This document shows positions 34,284-43,161 of a stretch of 64,000 nt of DNA, piece after piece. The stretch covers positions 124,001 through 188,000 of the forward strand of contig NZ_JAJEQE010000001.1 of the NCBI RefSeq assembly GCF_020687205.1. The letters run 5' to 3'. Made by a program: the position numbers and the translations under genes. Source of the DNA: Hominisplanchenecus faecis. Lineage in GTDB: Bacteria; Bacillota; Clostridia; Lachnospirales; Lachnospiraceae. How positions within the stretch are numbered: the stretch's first letter is position 1; each line of letters starts with the position of its first letter. Below the pieces are notes generated by a model, which searched no databases, was not told where the DNA came from, and saw only the letters and a program-made list of their open reading frames with translations.

Positions 34284-36743
34284 CTACTCTTTAAAAAATC
34301 CCAGTTTTTTGCAGATACGGTATCCCATTTGTCCCCTTAATTTTTTTAATTGTTCTGTTTTGATATCTAATTTTTCCTTCTGCGTCTGGATTTTGACAGT
34401 CTGTCTCTGCACTTTCAGTCTCTGCATACAGAGTTTTTGGCGATGTACTTCCAGATTTGTATTTTTCTGTTCCTTCAGTACGATCAGTGTGTCAACTAAA
34501 GAACCGGTCAGCATCGTACGGTACGCCTGATATACCTTTCTGGAATAATAATAGTTCTCATAGTCTTCGATTCCAATCTTCCGGAATCCCTCCTGAAGCA
34601 GCATATCAAACAGTTCTCTTGCAGATGCTTCGTTTGTCTGAAGATCGATACTCTGAACCAGAAGATTTAAGGTTTTGTTATCAAAACTCTGTTTTACCTT
34701 CTCATTTTCAAAAGCTCCCCGCTCTTTCAGAATATTATGTGCTGCCAGAAATGCATCGTACGTGCTGTAAAGATCTTTGGAAAGACCTGAGGTAAGATTA
34801 TTCGCATTATTATAGCGATAGTCGATCAGTCTCTCATCTACAACGGTAATACGTTTTGCCAGATAAAGTGCCTGCATGACAAACACGACATCGTTTGCTC
34901 TCTGGCGATGTTCGAACTTCAGATCGTTGTCTGTGATCAGAGAACGGCGGTACATTTTGTTCCATGGAATATTCGTTGTAAAATTAAAAATATACTGCGG
35001 AATATCTTCTTTTGAAAATGGCACTTTCTCCGGCATATATTCTTTTCGCAGATAGTTGGACGGCAGTACGTAACGATCCGTCGTGTGATCCCATTTGCAG
35101 ATATCACAGACACAAAGATCTGCCTCATCTGCTTCTGCTTTTGTATAAAGCTTTTCCAGGGCATCCAGGGCAAATCGGTCATCCGCATCCCAGAATACCA
35201 CATACTTACCGCGACATTTTGCAAGACCTGCGTTTCTCGCCGCTCCGGCATACTGATTCTTCTGACGGATCAGAGAAAGGCGGAAATCTCTCGATGCGTA
35301 ATCTTCGATGATCTCTGCCGAACGGTCAGTTGATCCGTCATCCACGCAGATTACTTCAATGTCCTTTAACGTCTGTTTCAGAACATTTCCAAGGCTGTCA
35401 AACAGATAATTTTCTGCATTGTAAACCGGCATAACAACGGAAACTTTGATCTCATCATCTGTTCTTTCATGACTCAGTTTCAGACTGTCATAACGATCCG
35501 CAAAAACCATATGCAGAATACGGTCTGTCGCATGGCCATCGCAGGACCGCATAAATTTCTCTTTGAAATCAATGACTTTCTGTTTGTCAAAACGTTCATC
35601 CAGATGGCTGATATAATCGATCATCTCATCGTTTGTCTTGCAGACCGGTCCCGGTGTCAGCTCATTGTAATCGTAATAGAAGCCTCTCCAATCAAAGTAT
35701 TCATCCAGGTCATAGGCAAAGAACAGCATCGGACGCTCAAACAGAGAATATTCAAATACCAGTGACGAATAATCCGAAATACAGATATCGCTGACGCAGA
35801 GCAGATCCTCGATCGTCATGGTTTTTGTTGCATCAATGGCAAAGGTTCCGTTTAATTCTTCCGGAATCTGCGGTACATTCTTTACTAACGGATGGTGCTT
35901 AAAAATCACTACATATTCATCTTTGAAATGCTCGGCAAACTTCTCCAGATCAAAGCAGTCCGGCGTTTTTGCCCTCGCCACACGACCGCGGAATGTCGGT
36001 GCATATAAGATGATCTTTTTTCCTTTGGCTTTTGGAAATTCTTTGTACAGGTTCTGGAATGCCTGAGCGATCGTCTCACTGCGATAGAAAATATCCGTAC
36101 GGCTCGTTCCGACCGGGCGGATTGCATCTTGACGGTCCTTCATATCCATGGCTTCCGCATATGCCCACACGATCTCCGGACTGGATACGGTAACATAAGT
36201 ATAATTCTTGTTGTTCGGATGGCGTTTCAGCTCTTCTGCATTCGGTCCGAAGATCAGCTCCGCAGTGCTCATACCAAACTTTTTGAAGGCTCCGCATGCA
36301 TGCCACAGCTGGGTAACGATCGTTTCCGGCCGCATATCCACGCAGCTGAGTACGTCGGAAGCTTCATTTACAAAGATGTATTTTGCAGTTGCCGCATCGG
36401 CCAGCATCTCTTTACAGCGTCTGATGTATTCTTCTCTTGGGACAAAAGAATTTCGCAGCAGATGTACATGGATATCCAGGTCAAAATCTCTTTGCAGCTC
36501 ATCATACAGAATGCGGAAACTGTTGCTTACGTCCGGCAGACGAAGCTCAATAAAAATGACTTTTCGTTCATCGACCGGCTCATTCTTATGTGCATTGTAT
36601 GCAGCCGGCAGTGTCTCATAGAGAAGCTTGTCTTTTCTCTTTCTGCCCATATATTTCTTTACTGCTTTTACCGGCGGAAGTTTCTTAATCTTCTTTCTTC
36701 CTTTCCAGTAAACCTTTTTCATTGCTCTTATCATCTTACTCAT
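34284..36743 (-). CDS. Fusion of CDP-polyol phosphotransferase (TagF-like) and family 2 glycosyltransferase
   Basis: The 819-residue protein combines two enzymes. Residues about 60-420 form a CDP-glycerol glycerophosphotransferase-type domain: TQLWHACGAFKKFG, YAPTFRGR, FKHHPLVK and ISDYSSLVFEYSLFERPMLFF. Residues about 435-690 form a GT-A domain: VSVVMPVYNAENYLFDSLGNV, then VDDGSTD and FWDADDR. A coiled basic tail (about 755-800: KLCMQRLKVQRQTVKIQTQKEK) follows. It may polymerise polyol phosphate and glycosylate the same chain. The start overlaps the end of the next TagF-like gene by eight bases. The N-terminus is basic, suiting membrane association. Confidence 0.85.
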   Translation of the reverse strand: MSKMIRAMKKVYWKGRKKIKKLPPVKAVKKYMGRKRKDKLLYETLPAAYNAHKNEPVDERKVIFIELRLPDVSNSFRILYDELQRDFDLDIHVHLLRNSFVPREEYIRRCKEMLADAATAKYIFVNEASDVLSCVDMRPETIVTQLWHACGAFKKFGMSTAELIFGPNAEELKRHPNNKNYTYVTVSSPEIVWAYAEAMDMKDRQDAIRPVGTSRTDIFYRSETIAQAFQNLYKEFPKAKGKKIILYAPTFRGRVARAKTPDCFDLEKFAEHFKDEYVVIFKHHPLVKNVPQIPEELNGTFAIDATKTMTIEDLLCVSDICISDYSSLVFEYSLFERPMLFFAYDLDEYFDWRGFYYDYNELTPGPVCKTNDEMIDYISHLDERFDKQKVIDFKEKFMRSCDGHATDRILHMVFADRYDSLKLSHERTDDEIKVSVVMPVYNAENYLFDSLGNVLKQTLKDIEVICVDDGSTDRSAEIIEDYASRDFRLSLIRQKNQYAGAARNAGLAKCRGKYVVFWDADDRFALDALEKLYTKAEADEADLCVCDICKWDHTTDRYVLPSNYLRKEYMPEKVPFSKEDIPQYIFNFTTNIPWNKMYRRSLITDNDLKFEHRQRANDVVFVMQALYLAKRITVVDERLIDYRYNNANNLTSGLSKDLYSTYDAFLAAHNILKERGAFENEKVKQSFDNKTLNLLVQSIDLQTNEASARELFDMLLQEGFRKIGIEDYENYYYSRKVYQAYRTMLTGSLVDTLIVLKEQKNTNLEVHRQKLCMQRLKVQRQTVKIQTQKEKLDIKTEQLKKLRGQMGYRICKKLGFFKE

Positions 36744-37911
36744 CCGTTTTCTCCTTCTTGATCATTTCCAGCAGTCGCTCTGTTGCATGTCCGTCGCAGG
36801 CACTCATAAATTTCTCCTTGAAATCCGCGACCTGTTTTCTGTCAAAACGCTCCTTAAGATGGAGTACATAATCAACAATCTCCTGCGTGGTGTGTACAAC
36901 CGGTCCCGGTGTCAGTTCATGGTAATCATAGTAAAAACCACGCCACTCTCCATATTCTTCAAAATCGTAGGCAAAAAACAGCATCGGACGCTCGAATAAT
37001 GAATATTCAAATACCAGCGACGAATAATCCGAAATACACAGATCACTGACACAGAGCAGTTCTTCGATGACAAATGCATCAGAAACATCATACGCAAAGC
37101 TTTGACACTCCTTTGGAACCTCCGGTCTCTGTTTCACAACCGGATGCTGTTTAATCAGCAAAATCCAGTCTTTTCCAAGCTTCTCCTGCATCAGACAGAG
37201 ATCCATGGCATCCGGTGCCTTCGCTCCCCCCACACTTCCGCGGAACGTCGGGGCATAGAGCATGACTTTCTTTCCTTTTGCTGCCGGACAGATGTCATGC
37301 AGTTTTTTCTGTGCTGCCTTCTGAAATTTTTCCCGGAACAGAAGATCTGTGCAGCTGACACCGATCGGTACAACACTTTTGTCCTCTTTCGGAAGGTTCA
37401 TGGCCTCCTGATAAGCCCAGATAACCTCCGGGCTTGATACAGTTATATAGTCATAGTTCTTATAGTAATTATATTTCAGATATTCTTCTCTGCTTCCGCC
37501 GAAAAGCTCCTCACAGGTGCTGAAGCCAAATTTTTTGAACGCACCGCATCCATGCCAAAGCTGCGTGATCACCGTCTCTTCTCTTGGCTCAATGCAGCTG
37601 ATCACCCTGGAACCCTCACAGAGAAAAATATAATGTGCATCGGCACAGTCCTTCAGACATGCCATCGCATTCTGAATAAATTTCCATTTGTTTCCGGATT
37701 CCATTAGATAGTGGACGCTCACTTCCATCTCTTCTTCGCTGCATAATACCTGATACAAAAAACGTAAGCTGCCGGAAAGCTGTGTCAGATTGGCTTCAAT
37801 GAACACCGCTTTCCACTTTTTTAAAGGCAGCTTACGAAATCTCCTGTATTGCCAGGGAAAAAGAAGCTTTAAGGTCAGAAAAAGATAGAGTCTCTTTATC
37901 TTTTTACTCAT
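36736..37911 (-). CDS. CDP-polyol phosphotransferase, TagF/TarL-like
   Basis: The 391-residue protein contains the full family core: TQLWHGCGAFKKFGFSTCEELFGG, YAPTFRGSVGGAKAPD, KQHPVVKQRPEVP, then CISDYSSLVFEYSLFERPMLFFAYDFEEYGEWRGFYYD in matching positions to the first half of its fused neighbour, with very high similarity, so the two look like paralogues. Given TarI and TarJ directly upstream, the likely substrate is CDP-ribitol, with a teichoic acid primer as acceptor. It overlaps tarJ by eight bases. Confidence 0.87.
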   Translation of the reverse strand: MSKKIKRLYLFLTLKLLFPWQYRRFRKLPLKKWKAVFIEANLTQLSGSLRFLYQVLCSEEEMEVSVHYLMESGNKWKFIQNAMACLKDCADAHYIFLCEGSRVISCIEPREETVITQLWHGCGAFKKFGFSTCEELFGGSREEYLKYNYYKNYDYITVSSPEVIWAYQEAMNLPKEDKSVVPIGVSCTDLLFREKFQKAAQKKLHDICPAAKGKKVMLYAPTFRGSVGGAKAPDAMDLCLMQEKLGKDWILLIKQHPVVKQRPEVPKECQSFAYDVSDAFVIEELLCVSDLCISDYSSLVFEYSLFERPMLFFAYDFEEYGEWRGFYYDYHELTPGPVVHTTQEIVDYVLHLKERFDRKQVADFKEKFMSACDGHATERLLEMIKKEKTDE

Positions 37912-38929
37912 TCCAGATCATCACCGTTTTTCCCATCAGTTTGTGTATATCCATTTCAAATGCTCTGGTTATATCCTTCACATCTCTTACTTCTACTTCC
38001 GCACCCATGATATTCTCCAGATAAGATACTACTTCCGGATGCTCTTCATATAATTGCAGCAGACCTTCGTAGTCACTTCTGCCGCTGCGGCTGCTGCCGA
38101 AAATACGCAGTCCCTTTTCCAGAACCATGCGGGTATTGATCGGTGCCGGATCTTCGCTGACACCCAAAATACTGATCGTACCCTCCGGATGGATATAATC
38201 AATGATCTGATTGATCGCTTTGGATGCCGCTCCGCCTCCAACGCATTCAAACGCATGATCGATCTGCATATCTGCCGGAATCTCATTGACACAGTAGGTA
38301 CCGTCTGCAAAAGTAAAATCCGACAGTTTGTTTTCCGTGACACCGAAAATATAGATTTTGGAATCCGGAAGCATCTTTTTCAGAAGCAGTGAGGTAATGT
38401 AACCCAAATTGCCATCGCCCCACACACCGATCACATCACGTCTCTCATGTGAAAAACGTAAGAAACGGTTGATCGCATGAAAGCTCACGCTGACAAGCTC
38501 TGTATAGGCAGCTACCGTCGGATTGATTCCCTGCGGCAGACGTACAAAACGATCCGGCACAGCCTGAACATATTCCTGCAGAAATCCATCCATGCTGCTC
38601 GCACAGAATTTGCTGGATCGCAGATAATTTTCTGCAATGATATCGTCTTTTTCTACCGGTCGGTTCGGGATCATCACAACCTCTGTTCCGATTTCAAAGG
38701 TTCCGGTCGGATCATAGATCACTTTGCCGATCCCCTCGTGGATCAATGCCATAGGCAGTTTCTGACGCAGAATCTCTTCCGCCCTTGCACCCTGATAGTA
38801 ACGCTGATCCGCATGGCAGATAGACAGTCTGGTCGGACGCACGATCACCTGTCTGTCATCGATCTCCATTTCCTTAAATGCGACTTCAAACTGTCTTGGA
38901 CGTTTCAGCTGATACACCGTATTTAGCAT
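37904..38929 (-). CDS. tarJ: Ribulose-5-phosphate reductase (ribitol-5-phosphate forming), TarJ
   Basis: It reduces ribulose-5-phosphate to ribitol-5-phosphate with NADPH. The 341-residue protein is a zinc-dependent medium-chain dehydrogenase: SICHADQRYYQG (about 37-48) with the zinc-ligand Cys, LIHEGIGKV (about 62-70), the NAD(P)-binding VWGDGNLGYITSLLL (about 168-182) and CVGGGAASKAINQII. Its pairing with the IspD-like cytidylyltransferase just upstream (seven-base overlap) identifies it as TarJ and not a general alcohol dehydrogenase. Confidence 0.9.
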   Translation of the reverse strand: MLNTVYQLKRPRQFEVAFKEMEIDDRQVIVRPTRLSICHADQRYYQGARAEEILRQKLPMALIHEGIGKVIYDPTGTFEIGTEVVMIPNRPVEKDDIIAENYLRSSKFCASSMDGFLQEYVQAVPDRFVRLPQGINPTVAAYTELVSVSFHAINRFLRFSHERRDVIGVWGDGNLGYITSLLLKKMLPDSKIYIFGVTENKLSDFTFADGTYCVNEIPADMQIDHAFECVGGGAASKAINQIIDYIHPEGTISILGVSEDPAPINTRMVLEKGLRIFGSSRSGRSDYEGLLQLYEEHPEVVSYLENIMGAEVEVRDVKDITRAFEMDIHKLMGKTVMIWNE

Positions 38930-39648
38930 ACGCCATTTCCTCCTAAAATAGACTCTGCAACACGCAAATCGTACGGATACGTAATCTTAATATTGAAAAC
39001 TTCACCTTCTACCAGATGGATCGCATCCCCTTTGAGAACGAGGATCTTGCAGGCATCGGTCAGGATCGTCTTCTCTTCCTCACTCAGTTCATCGAAAACT
39101 TCACGCAGACGCTTTGCATGAAAACTCTGCGGTGTCTGTCCCTGATACATTTTGGAACGATCCGGAATATTGCTGATCTTCTGATTATCCATGCTCTCCA
39201 CAATGGTATCGGTCGCCGGGATAACGGTATCGCAGGCTCCGTACTCTTTCGCATAGTGGATGTTATCTTCCAGAATACGGTGTGTCACAAACGGACGAAC
39301 GGAATCGTGGGTGACAATAATGGTTTCTTCATCCAGTCCGTAAAATTTTTCGATATGACTGATCGCATTCATGATCGTATCATTGCGGGTCGCACCGCCT
39401 TCGATCACATCGATCTTATCTGAAAGCAGAATATATTTTTTAATGATATCCTGGGTGTAGGTGATCCACTGCTTCGGTGACAGAACGATCACACGCTCAA
39501 ACTGCGGATTGACCACAAATTTCTCCAGTGTATGGATAATGATTGGCTTGCCGCCAACTTCCATAAACTGTTTCGGTTTCTCAACATTCCCCATACGTGT
39601 TCCCTTGCCCCCCGCAAGTACAACGCCGTAAACATTTGTTTTTTCCAC
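38923..39648 (-). CDS. tarI: Ribitol-5-phosphate cytidylyltransferase, TarI
   Basis: It makes CDP-ribitol from ribitol-5-phosphate and CTP. The 241-residue protein has the IspD/TarI fold: VVLAGGKGTRMGNVEKPKQF (about 9-28), THDSVRPFVT (about 112-121) and DTIVESMDN (about 148-156), ending FNIKITYPYDLRVAESIL. It could be confused with IspD, but the adjacent TarJ argues for TarI. It starts at GTG after AGGAGG, between the exporter genes and tarJ. Confidence 0.92.
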   Translation of the reverse strand: MEKTNVYGVVLAGGKGTRMGNVEKPKQFMEVGGKPIIIHTLEKFVVNPQFERVIVLSPKQWITYTQDIIKKYILLSDKIDVIEGGATRNDTIMNAISHIEKFYGLDEETIIVTHDSVRPFVTHRILEDNIHYAKEYGACDTVIPATDTIVESMDNQKISNIPDRSKMYQGQTPQSFHAKRLREVFDELSEEEKTILTDACKILVLKGDAIHLVEGEVFNIKITYPYDLRVAESILGGNGVC

Positions 39649-39659
39649 GATGCTGCCTC

Positions 39660-40391
39660 CTATTTCATAAATTCCAGATAACGTGGAAGAACCTCATCCG
39701 GTGTTCCGATCTCGATCAGTTTTCCTTCATGCATCCACATGACTTTGTCGCAGAGATCTGCGATCGTATCCAGACTGTGAGAAACGATCACAACCGTACG
39801 CTCTCTGTTTGAGATCAGGCTCTTCATCTTTTCATAACTTTTCTTTTTAAACTTTTCATCACCAACGCTGAGTACTTCATCGATCAGCATGATGTCGGTC
39901 TCCAGAACGGCTGTGATGGAAAATGCCAGCTTGGAATACATACCGCTTGAGTAAGTACGCACCGGCATATCAATAAATTTGCCAAGTCCGGCGAATTCAA
40001 TGATCTCATCCATCTTGGAACGGATAAACTCTTCCGAAAAACCAAGAAGCATACCGGAAAGAATGATGTTTTCTCTTCCGCTCATCTCTTTTTCAAATCC
40101 GACACCGATCGACAGAAGGGAAACGGAATGGTTTTTCAAGTCAATGCTTCCCGTATCCGGTGAAAAAATGCCGGCCAGTGCTTTGAGCATGGTGGATTTT
40201 CCGCTTCCGTTCTTTCCGATGATTCCGAGGATCTCTCCTTTTTCTACTTCAAAGGATACATCCTTTACTGCCTGGAATACATCGGCCTGTACTTTTTTGA
40301 AATGTAATAAACTCTGCTTGATGGAAAACTTCTGCAGGTTTCGATAACTGATATATAAATTTTTTACTTCGATTGCAATTTCGCGTTCCAT
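39660..40391 (-). CDS. tagH: Teichoic acid export ABC transporter ATP-binding protein, TagH-like
   Basis: The 243-residue ATPase has Walker A GKNGSGKST (about 59-67), signature YSSGMYSKLAFS (about 147-158), Walker B IMLIDEVLS (about 170-178) and H-loop VVSHSLDT. The N-terminal stretch QKFSIKQSLLHFKK is typical of polysaccharide/teichoic exporters of the TagH/Wzt type. It is shorter than Bacillus TagH because it lacks the C-terminal extension. It starts in a TAATG overlap with the permease stop. Confidence 0.9.
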   Translation of the reverse strand: MEREIAIEVKNLYISYRNLQKFSIKQSLLHFKKVQADVFQAVKDVSFEVEKGEILGIIGKNGSGKSTMLKALAGIFSPDTGSIDLKNHSVSLLSIGVGFEKEMSGRENIILSGMLLGFSEEFIRSKMDEIIEFAGLGKFIDMPVRTYSSGMYSKLAFSITAVLETDIMLIDEVLSVGDEKFKKKSYEKMKSLISNRERTVVIVSHSLDTIADLCDKVMWMHEGKLIEIGTPDEVLPRYLEFMK

Positions 40392-41179
40392 TATATCACC
40401 TTCACATAACTGTTTTCGTATTTATAAATAATCTTTACTCCGATCGCTGACAGGATGAAACTTAGCACCATCCACAGAAGCAGGAATTTTCTTGCCGGTG
40501 TCTGGTCATAGATCATACATTTTCTTGCAGAAGTCAGAAGCAGTGCCAGTGGATTGCAATGAAGGATCACTTTATTCCACGGTGCAAATTTTGCAAGCCT
40601 TGTTTCTACATTATAAAAAATACCGGTAATATAAAACAGCAGACGCAGTACGATATTGATCACGTTGGACAAGTCTTGTACAAATACGCCAAAATGTGCC
40701 ACGATCGTACTGCATCCGAACGTGAACAGAAACAGGGTCAGCATGATCGGGATCATGTACAGAATATTAAAGCTGACCGGCACGCGGTAAATGACCATCA
40801 TAATGATCACGATGCCAAAAGAGACCAGCATTTTAAAGCCGTTTACAAACATGCGGACCATAACCAGAATGTATTTCGGCAAATATACTTTTGCCACAAT
40901 GGACTTGTTGTTTTTGACGATTTTTACGCTCTGCTGAAGGGTCTTATTAAAGAAATCCCACATCGTCAGACCGATAAAAATGAAGATTGTAAAATACTGC
41001 TCTTTTGCATTAAATACCACACCAAAGATCAGGGTGTAGATCAGCATGAAACAGATCGGGTCCAATACCCACCACAGCCAGTTCAGGTAGGAACTTGCCA
41101 CCTCAGACTGCAATTTCGATTTTGCCGAATAGATCGCGTACTTGTAGTACTTTTTCGTGTCTTTTAGAAATCGACTCAT
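40391..41179 (-). CDS. tagG: Teichoic acid export ABC permease, TagG-like
   Basis: The 262-residue protein has six membrane helices of the ABC-2 type and the family sequence SYLNWLWWVLDPICFMLIYTLIFGVVF near the N-terminus and NPLALLLTSARKCMI near the C-terminus. With TagH it flips the lipid-linked polymer across the membrane. I use the ATG at 41179, which follows AGGAG at about ten bases, over an upstream GTG at 41197 that overlaps the preceding gene. Confidence 0.88.
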   Translation of the reverse strand: MSRFLKDTKKYYKYAIYSAKSKLQSEVASSYLNWLWWVLDPICFMLIYTLIFGVVFNAKEQYFTIFIFIGLTMWDFFNKTLQQSVKIVKNNKSIVAKVYLPKYILVMVRMFVNGFKMLVSFGIVIIMMVIYRVPVSFNILYMIPIMLTLFLFTFGCSTIVAHFGVFVQDLSNVINIVLRLLFYITGIFYNVETRLAKFAPWNKVILHCNPLALLLTSARKCMIYDQTPARKFLLLWMVLSFILSAIGVKIIYKYENSYVKVI

Positions 41180-41180
41180 T

Positions 41181-42350
41181 TTATGCGTTCTCCTCACAAA
41201 TACTTTTTTGCTTTATCCAACTGCAGACCGCCTCGCAGGCATGTCCGCTCTCATAGCTTCCCATTTGCTGATGATGCTCCATGATCCTCGCTCTGTTCTT
41301 TTCTTCATCGAAAGAGCGGATCTGTTTTTCCAGATCTTCCATATTTTCACAGATTGGAAACGGCCACTCATGAATATCTACATAAAAACCGGTCTTTGCA
41401 AGATATTCCCGCAGATCCGGTGTATACAGAAAGCATGGTCGGTATAAAAAAGAATAATCCCATATACAGGAGGAATAGTCCGTGATCAGCATATCTGCTG
41501 CCGCTAAAAGCTCCTGCATATCAGGATAGTCCGTCACATCCGCTGAGCATTCCGGATCCAATCCTGCAGAATCGTCCTCACTGTAGCGATGTGCCCGGTA
41601 TAATACATACCACTTTTCGCCATTTTCTTCAAGTACTTTTCGAAGTCCTGTAAAATCCGGCATCTGATTTTTCCCATTTGAACGATAGGTAGGTGCATAC
41701 AGCAAGATCCGGTATTTACGGTCTATCTGATAGGTCTGCCTTACTTTCTGATCCGCCTGCTCTGTGTTCCCACAGACCAGAAAATCATTTCGCGGCATAC
41801 CGCATTTTAAGATTTCTCCATGGTAAAGAAATGCACGGCGAAACAGCCTGTCACTTGCCGCCTGACAGCTCGATACGATCAGCTGTATATTTTTCGCACA
41901 GAACTCTGCACGCTTTCTGGTCGCCCAGTTGGCATCCGGTTTGTCATTTTCAATTTTCTTATAAGCTCCGCCGCCATGCCAGGTGTTGATCAGATACTGC
42001 TTTTTGCGAAACGGAAACCACGGAGCATAAGAGCCGTTCGTGATGATCACTTTCGCCGTCAGAAGATAATAAAAACTTCTCAGCGTAAAATGTTTCACAA
42101 AATGCAGATCCTTCTCTTCTTCGTCACGATACCGCTTTGGATCTGTAACCATCCAGTATATCTCAAACGTGTCCTTCTCCTGCTCTCTGATATAGTCCGA
42201 AAGATATCGCGGATTGCAGGAATAATCATATCCTTTGCCGCCTGTAAGCCCGGTAAAAGCCAGCCGGTTCTTCCGGATCGGGAAGAGGCAAAATGGAAAC
42301 AGCAATATCTGCAGACATTTGCTGTACAGATATTTGATAAAACTTTTCAT
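41181..42350 (-). CDS. CDP-glycerol/ribitol phosphotransferase family protein
   Basis: The 389-residue protein has a hydrophobic N-terminus (about 10-25) and the family core: FTGLTGGKGYDYSCNPRYLS, INTWHGGGAYKK (about 122-133), LYAPTYRSNGK (about 217-227), YRAHRYSED and ADMLITDYSSCIWDYSFLYRPCFLY (about 285-310). It is diverged from the two other copies in this cluster, fitting a primase or linkage-unit role such as TarB, but that is inference. It lies directly before tagG in the same transcript. Confidence 0.85.
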   Translation of the reverse strand: MKSFIKYLYSKCLQILLFPFCLFPIRKNRLAFTGLTGGKGYDYSCNPRYLSDYIREQEKDTFEIYWMVTDPKRYRDEEEKDLHFVKHFTLRSFYYLLTAKVIITNGSYAPWFPFRKKQYLINTWHGGGAYKKIENDKPDANWATRKRAEFCAKNIQLIVSSCQAASDRLFRRAFLYHGEILKCGMPRNDFLVCGNTEQADQKVRQTYQIDRKYRILLYAPTYRSNGKNQMPDFTGLRKVLEENGEKWYVLYRAHRYSEDDSAGLDPECSADVTDYPDMQELLAAADMLITDYSSCIWDYSFLYRPCFLYTPDLREYLAKTGFYVDIHEWPFPICENMEDLEKQIRSFDEEKNRARIMEHHQQMGSYESGHACEAVCSWIKQKSICEENA

Positions 42351-42353
42351 ATC

Positions 42354-43148
42354 CTATCTCCTCTGGTTTTCCGTTGTCTTTTTATGCTCTTTCCCGGAAA
42401 ATCCATAATATTTCCACACACCATGGAGAGCATAGGAAGCAAAATAATAACAGGATTTCAAGATGCCAAAACCCAGGTAACGATATACCATAAAGGTCAT
42501 TCTCGCCGACTGCAATTTATTTCCTGATTTTCCCTGATTACTTAGCCTATATTTTAACAGAGGTTCCCGGATACCACAAGCTTTTTTATATTTTTGCAGG
42601 ATTTTCAGCCAGGTAATGTAATCTTCGTGGCTGTCATCGTGCTCCATCGGATAGTTTTTCGCAACTTCCGTTTTCAAAACAACGGAAGAACAGTTGATGC
42701 TGTTATGATGCAAAAGGTCACGGTAGGTGATTTCTTCTTTTACCGGAATGATCCGTCCGGTCAGTTCGCCCTGAGGAGTCATCAGCTCTCTTGCCGTACA
42801 GCTTAAAACACAGCCTGTCCTTTCCATAGCATCTGTCTGCTTTTTTAATTTCCCGGCTGCCCAGTAATCATCGGCATCCAGAAACGCGACATATCTGCCT
42901 TTCGCCATGGCCACACCTTTGTTCCGGCTTCCGGCCGCACCCAGATTTGTCTTATTTTTAATAAAAGAAAACGCAGGGTTATCCCGATACGTCTCCAGCA
43001 CCTGCTCCAGGTTGTCACCGGAGCCATCGTCTATAACGATGATCTCCAGCGATACCTCCTGGATCAACACGGACTCGATCGCTCTTGATATCAACCCTGC
43101 ACAATTATAGGCCGGTATGATCACGGATACTAACGGTCTTTTTTCCAT
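42354..43148 (-). CDS. Family 2 glycosyltransferase
   Basis: The 264-residue protein is a soluble GT-A enzyme with VSVIIPAYNCAGLI (about 7-20), IVIDDGSGDNLE (about 37-48), GAAGSRNKGVAMAKGRYVAFLDADDYW (about 69-95, containing the DxD) and an EDYITWLKIL motif (about 174-183). The C-terminal region is basic and aromatic, suiting a membrane-peripheral enzyme. It follows the sugar-1-phosphate transferase gene by 13 bases, so it may add the second sugar of the repeat or linkage unit. Confidence 0.85.
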   Translation of the reverse strand: MEKRPLVSVIIPAYNCAGLISRAIESVLIQEVSLEIIVIDDGSGDNLEQVLETYRDNPAFSFIKNKTNLGAAGSRNKGVAMAKGRYVAFLDADDYWAAGKLKKQTDAMERTGCVLSCTARELMTPQGELTGRIIPVKEEITYRDLLHHNSINCSSVVLKTEVAKNYPMEHDDSHEDYITWLKILQKYKKACGIREPLLKYRLSNQGKSGNKLQSARMTFMVYRYLGFGILKSCYYFASYALHGVWKYYGFSGKEHKKTTENQRR

Positions 43149-43161
43149 AAATACGGTTCTC

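Noticed and set aside
37904-38929. General alcohol dehydrogenase
   Set aside because: Its overlap with the IspD/TarI-like gene inside a teichoic acid cluster fits TarJ better.
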